Below are positions 7,635 to 10,588 of a DNA stretch of 10,588 nt, in pieces (the first letter of the stretch is position 1; every line of letters begins with the position of its first letter). The DNA lies in the NCBI GenBank assembly GCA_900553865.1, contig USFC01000056.1:1-10588 (forward strand). The letters are read 5' to 3'. A program made the position numbers and the translations under genes. The notes under the pieces are model-generated. The model did not search any database. It had not been told where the DNA came from and saw only the letters and a list, made by a program, of their open reading frames with translations. The stretch is from an uncultured Clostridium sp. GTDB taxonomy: Bacteria; Bacillota; Clostridia; TANB77; CAG-508.

Positions 7635-7692
7635 TTAATTTTCCTCCAAATCATCTATAGTTATACAATAAGTTTTCAATTTTTCTTTTGTG

Positions 7693-9897
7693 TCATTCTT
7701 CTTCATTTTTTGCTATTTCAAAGTCAATTTGCCTTAATATTTTATTAGCATTTTTTACTTTAACTTTTACTTTGTCGCCTATTTTATATGTTCTCTTTGT
7801 TCTTTCTCCTGTTAAAGTTTTTCTATTTTCATCATAAATAAAGTACTCGTCTCCTAAATCTTCAAAACGAATTAGTCCTTCTACCGTGTTTTCTAGTTCT
7901 ACAAACATTCCAAATGAAGTAATTGAAGAAACAATTCCTTCAAATTCTTCTCCGATTTTATCTTGCATAAATTCTGCTTTCTTAATGTCTATGCTATCTC
8001 TCTCAACTTTTTGTGCTATTTTTTCTCTTTCAGATGAAGATTCACTATAGTTTACAGCTTTTTGTAAGTATTCTTGTTTCCATTCATCTTCTACATTATA
8101 ATTTTTGTCTATATAGTGTGAAATTACTCTGTGTATAAATAAATCTGGATATCTACGTATTGGTGATGTAAAATGACAATAATAATTACTTGCAATACCA
8201 AAATGTCCTTTGTTTTGACTTTCATATCTTGCCACTTTTAATGTTCTTAATATTAAAGTGGAAATTACTCTTTCCTCGTCTGTTCCAACTATTTTGTCTA
8301 AAACCTCTGCAAAAGCTTTTGGATAAATGTTATCCTTACTATATTTAATTTTATATTTAAAATTAAATAAAAACTTATTAAGTTCATCTATTTTTTCTTC
8401 ATCTGGTTCTTCGTGTACACGATAAATAAATGGTGCCTCTAACCAGTAAAAACGCTCTGCAACTGTTTCATTTGCAGTTAGCATAAATTGCTCTATTATC
8501 TCATTTGCAAATGAAAGTTCATATTTTTTTACATCTATAGCATAACCATTTTCATCTAGTACAATTTTGCTTTCAGGTAAATCTAAATTCAAGCTTCCTT
8601 GTTTAGTTCTTCTATCTTTTAAAATATGTGCAAGCTCTTCCATTCTTTTAAAATGGTTTATAAATGGCTTATATTTTTTTACTACTTCTAACTCTTTTTC
8701 TAATGCTTTTATTTTGTTTTTAGCCTCATCTACATCTCCTATTTTCTCTGTTTTTTCCTCTTTATTAAGTCCAAGTAAAATTGCAACATCAGTGTAGTTC
8801 ATTCTTCTAGTAACTTTTATTACGCTCTTTCTTATATCTGAAGAAACAACATTTCCTTGTTTATCTATTTCCATTATTACAGATAAAGTAAGCCTATCTT
8901 TTCCTTCATTTAAACTACATATTCCATTTGAAAGTTCACGAGGAAGCATTGGTATTACTCTATCTAACATATAAATGCTTGTACCTCTTATAATTGCTTC
9001 TTTATCTAAATTTGTATTTGGTGTAACATAATGGCTAACATCTGCTATATGAACGCCTAACTCGTAATTACCATTTTCTAATTTTTTAACTTGTACTGCA
9101 TCATCTAAATCTTTTGCATCTTCGCCATCTATTGTAAAAATTTCTTCATTTCTTAAATCTAATCTATTTTCTAATTCTTTTGGGCTTATTTCTTCTTTTA
9201 TACTTTTAGCTTCTTCTATTACTTTGTCTGGGAAAGTATAAGGTAAATCATACTCTTTAATCAAGCTAAGCATATCTACACCTGCTTCATTTACATTACC
9301 TAATACTTCTATTATTTTTCCTTCAGCATTTTTACCTTTTTCAGGGTATTTTAAAATTTGAACCAATACTTTTGCATTTGTTCTTGCTTTTCCCATATTT
9401 TTCTTTGAAATAAAGATATCTGTACCAAATTTTCTATCATCTGGCACAACAAAACCGAAGTTTTGATTTTTAGTAAATACACCAACTAAAGTATCTTTAT
9501 TTCTTGATAAAATTTTTACAACTTTTCCTTCTCTATGTCCTTTTTGTTCTTTGTCTTCTATCATTTCAATTAAAACTTTATCTTCATTTAAAGCACCTTT
9601 AGTATTATTTTTTGCTATATAAATTTCATCTTCTTCATTCTCTATTTTTACAAAACCAAAGCCTTTTTCATTTCCTCTAAAAATTCCAGAAATATATTTT
9701 CCTTCTTGTACTAAATGGTATTTTGATTTTCTATTTTTTTGAATTTTATAATTTTCTTCCAACTTATTTAAAATCTCTAAAAAGTTGTTATACTCTGTTT
9801 TAGGCACACTTAAAACAGCTGCCAATTCTTTTGCTTTCATTGGCACATATATATCTTCTTTCATAAAATCTAAAATTAACTTTTCTTTATCTTCCAT
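7693..9897 (-). CDS. rnr: Ribonuclease R
   Basis: Processive 3'-to-5' exoribonuclease that degrades structured RNA and, with tmRNA, faulty messages. With the start at 9897 it has 734 residues. Order of parts: N-terminal helix-turn-helix region (about 1-65), two cold-shock-like domains (about 69-125 with GFGFV, and 140-205 with NFGFVVPDD), RNB catalytic domain (about 245-580) and S1 domain (about 647-728). The active-site aspartates are D257, D263, D265 and D266 in DGEDAKDLDDA; HFTSPIRRYPDLF starts at H575. An upstream ATG at 9936 extends the frame by 13 residues, but these are encoded by a REP-A repeat; the ATG at 9897 has AGGGAG six bases upstream and begins MEDKEKL. The usual order secG-rnr is kept, but metK, not smpB, follows. 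Confidence 0.95.
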   Translation of the reverse strand: MEDKEKLILDFMKEDIYVPMKAKELAAVLSVPKTEYNNFLEILNKLEENYKIQKNRKSKYHLVQEGKYISGIFRGNEKGFGFVKIENEEDEIYIAKNNTKGALNEDKVLIEMIEDKEQKGHREGKVVKILSRNKDTLVGVFTKNQNFGFVVPDDRKFGTDIFISKKNMGKARTNAKVLVQILKYPEKGKNAEGKIIEVLGNVNEAGVDMLSLIKEYDLPYTFPDKVIEEAKSIKEEISPKELENRLDLRNEEIFTIDGEDAKDLDDAVQVKKLENGNYELGVHIADVSHYVTPNTNLDKEAIIRGTSIYMLDRVIPMLPRELSNGICSLNEGKDRLTLSVIMEIDKQGNVVSSDIRKSVIKVTRRMNYTDVAILLGLNKEEKTEKIGDVDEAKNKIKALEKELEVVKKYKPFINHFKRMEELAHILKDRRTKQGSLNLDLPESKIVLDENGYAIDVKKYELSFANEIIEQFMLTANETVAERFYWLEAPFIYRVHEEPDEEKIDELNKFLFNFKYKIKYSKDNIYPKAFAEVLDKIVGTDEERVISTLILRTLKVARYESQNKGHFGIASNYYCHFTSPIRRYPDLFIHRVISHYIDKNYNVEDEWKQEYLQKAVNYSESSSEREKIAQKVERDSIDIKKAEFMQDKIGEEFEGIVSSITSFGMFVELENTVEGLIRFEDLGDEYFIYDENRKTLTGERTKRTYKIGDKVKVKVKNANKILRQIDFEIAKNEEE

Positions 9898-9903
9898 TTT
9901 CTT

Positions 9904-9909
9904 CTCCCT
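9904..9909 (-). promoter_or_regulatory. Ribosome binding site deciding the rnr start
   Basis: On the minus strand AGGGAG stands six bases before the ATG at 9895-9897. The alternative ATG at 9934-9936 has no comparable site, and its codons fall in the REP-A core, so this site supports the shorter rnr product. Confidence 0.8.
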
Positions 9910-9912
9910 CAC

Positions 9913-9947
9913 AAAGGACATTTGGGGACGGGTCATTTTTGTCCTTT
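9913..9947 (+). repeat. REP-A palindromic repeat, left copy of an inverted pair
   Basis: Arms AAAGGACA (9913-9920) and TGTCCTTT (9940-9947) enclose TTTGGGGACGGGTCA and TTTT. The 35 bases match the reverse complement of 10165-10199 with a single difference, at position 9936. It stands just upstream of the rnr ribosome site and would lie in the rnr leader RNA. Confidence 0.85.
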
Positions 9948-9966
9948 ACATAACATTGAACCTTTA

Positions 9967-9994
9967 ATAATAAATATCAATATAAAATTTTCAA
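9967..9994 (-). promoter_or_regulatory. Possible rnr promoter
   Basis: On the minus strand TTGAAA (9989-9994), 16 bases, then TATTAT (9967-9972) is one mismatch per box from the sigma-A consensus. Because secG has its own terminator, rnr needs a promoter in this interval, and this is the nearest candidate. The stretch is so A/T-rich that chance matches are common. Confidence 0.35.
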
Positions 9995-10128
9995 AAAGCG
10001 CTATTAGAAAGTAAGTGAGTTAGAAATTATTGAGAAATTTGTGGAAAGAGTTCATTTTTTTAATGGAAAGGTGCCACAAATTTCGATTATAATTTCTACG
10101 CTACTTAGCTTGAACGAGCATTTTTTTT
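9993..10128. other. Long imperfect hairpin between inverted REP-A copies; possible structured RNA
   Basis: Successive stems pair: AAAAAGC (9993-9999) with GC-A-TTTTT (10118-10125), TAAGT (10012-10016) with ACTTA (10103-10107), TAGAAATTA (10021-10029) with TAATTTCTA (10090-10098), GAAATTTGTGG (10034-10044) with CCACAAATTTC (10074-10084), and an apical TTCATT/AATGGA (10051-10056/10062-10067). Small internal loops separate them. A run of eight T follows on the plus strand (10121-10128) and five T on the minus strand. No open reading frame of note lies in it. It could be the inside of a MITE-like element, a small RNA or a two-way terminator; the order of structures alone does not identify a known RNA family. 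The rest of the gene-free stretch 9898-10250 is taken up by the REP-A pair and the secG terminator. Confidence 0.6.
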
Positions 10129-10143
10129 AATTTCTATATTTTT

Positions 10144-10173
10144 ATTATAGTAACACTAATTTTCAAAGGACAA
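10144..10173 (-). promoter_or_regulatory. Possible promoter reading into the long hairpin
   Basis: On the minus strand TTGTCC (10168-10173, part of the REP-A arm), 18 bases, then a perfect TATAAT (10144-10149). A transcript from here would begin near 10137 and run through the hairpin towards rnr. The -35 box matches only four of six positions. Confidence 0.35.
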
Positions 10174-10199
10174 AAGTGACCCGTCCCCAAATGTCCTTT
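10165..10199 (-). repeat. REP-A palindromic repeat, right copy of an inverted pair
   Basis: Arms AAAGGACA (10165-10172) and TGTCCTTT (10192-10199) around a core that reads, on the minus strand, TTTGGGGACGGGTCAC then TTT. It begins directly after the T-run of the secG terminator and faces the copy at 9913-9947. Confidence 0.85.
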
Positions 10200-10235
10200 A
10201 AAAAAAGTGTAGTTACATTTTTGTTACTACACTTT
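10200..10235 (-). terminator. Intrinsic terminator of secG
   Basis: AAAGTGTAGT (10204-10213) pairs with ACTACACTTT (10226-10235), with a further A-T and C-G pair inside and a short T/A loop. On the minus strand the stem is followed by seven T (10200-10206). It starts 15 bases after the secG stop. Confidence 0.82.
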
Positions 10236-10250
10236 AGTTTATCTTAAAAA

Positions 10251-10499
10251 TTAAATTACATACAAAATTCCAAGTATTACTGAAAATACTACAAATAAAA
10301 TTCCTAATATTATTGTTAGTCTTTTTATTTTTCCCTCTTTTGTTCTTCCTTTATTTTTTTCATAAAAATTATTTGTTGAAGAACCTGTAATTGTACCTGA
10401 AGCTCCTTGGCTATCTCTTGTTTGCATTGTAGCAACTATTATTAAACTAATGCATATTACAAAATATATTCCTAATACTATATATTTTAATATTTCCAT
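10251..10499 (-). CDS. secG: Preprotein translocase subunit SecG
   Basis: Small inner-membrane part of the SecYEG channel that assists protein export. It has 82 residues, typical for the family, with two membrane helices (about 5-24 and 59-81). Between them lies the usual polar loop with MQTRDSQGASGTITGSS and an Asn-Phe-Tyr segment, and the second helix begins after LKR-like KRLTIILGILF, a strong family mark. GGAG stands upstream of the ATG at 10499. It has its own promoter (10547-10575) and terminator (10200-10235), and precedes rnr as in many Firmicutes. Confidence 0.92.
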   Translation of the reverse strand: MEILKYIVLGIYFVICISLIIVATMQTRDSQGASGTITGSSTNNFYEKNKGRTKEGKIKRLTIILGILFVVFSVILGILYVI

Positions 10500-10546
10500 T
10501 TTTCTTCTCTCCTTCTGGTTTATTTTCTCTTTTTTATGACTTTATT

Positions 10547-10575
10547 ATTGTAACATATGTATTTTAAAAATGCAA
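10547..10575 (-). promoter_or_regulatory. Probable secG promoter
   Basis: On the minus strand TTGCAT (10570-10575), 17 bases, then TACAAT (10547-10552). The -10 box is preceded by TG in the extended position (TGTTACAAT), which can make up for the weak -35 box. Transcription would start near 10540, about 40 bases before the ATG. Confidence 0.6.
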
Positions 10576-10588
10576 TTGATTTTTGAAA

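Noticed and set aside
7635..7692. SAM riboswitch ahead of metK
   Set aside because: Only 58 A/T-rich bases separate rnr and metK, too few for a SAM-I aptamer plus expression platform, and no fitting stems are visible.
9993..10128. 6S RNA
   Set aside because: A long imperfect hairpin with inner loops recalls 6S RNA, but I see no recognisable central bubble sequence and the flanking REP copies favour a repeat-derived element. A covariance-model search would settle it.
9913..10199. CRISPR array
   Set aside because: Only two copies facing each other with a 217-bp palindromic centre; there is no regular direct-repeat and spacer pattern.

Overview
The window reads as the chromosome of a low-GC, spore-forming Firmicute of the Clostridia type. 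Codons are strongly A/T-ending, ribosome sites are GGAGG-like, the housekeeping proteins are of clostridial type, and there is a complete GerA-family spore germinant-receptor operon. The species cannot be fixed from the sequence. I see no phage genes, transposase, tRNA, rRNA or CRISPR array.

Layout. On the minus strand, 14-322 encodes an RNHCP zinc-ribbon protein, downstream of 414-2057, a two-part nucleoside (uridine-type) kinase with a perfect sigma-A promoter (2106-2134). On the plus strand, 2216-6499 is the germination operon: subunit A, subunit B (broken by a +1 frameshift at about 4180-4184), subunit C (without the usual lipobox cysteine), and a 60-residue two-helix membrane protein that looks like the small D subunit of some germinant receptors. 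Back on the minus strand come metK (6525-7634), rnr/RNase R (7693-9897) and secG (10251-10499, with its own promoter and terminator). The ger operon would be made in the developing spore; the genes around it are household functions: protein export, RNA decay, S-adenosylmethionine synthesis and nucleotide salvage.

The most unusual aspect is a set of small palindromic repeats placed at gene ends. Two subfamilies share a core (TTT, one base, then GGACG) but have different stem arms. REP-A (arms AAAGGACA/TGTCCTTT) occurs at the left window edge, at 9913-9947 and, inverted, at 10165-10199. REP-B (arms TGACGCA/TGCGTCA) occurs at 6497-6527 and as an enlarged composite at 364-413. They touch coding ends precisely: the REP-B at 6497-6527 supplies the TGA stop codons of two convergent genes, the REP-A at the window edge overlaps the RNHCP stop, the composite directly abuts the kinase stop, and the REP-A at 9913-9947 creates a false upstream start for rnr. 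The inverted REP-A pair brackets 217 bp that folds into a long imperfect hairpin, a MITE/BIME-like element or possible structured RNA between the secG terminator and rnr.
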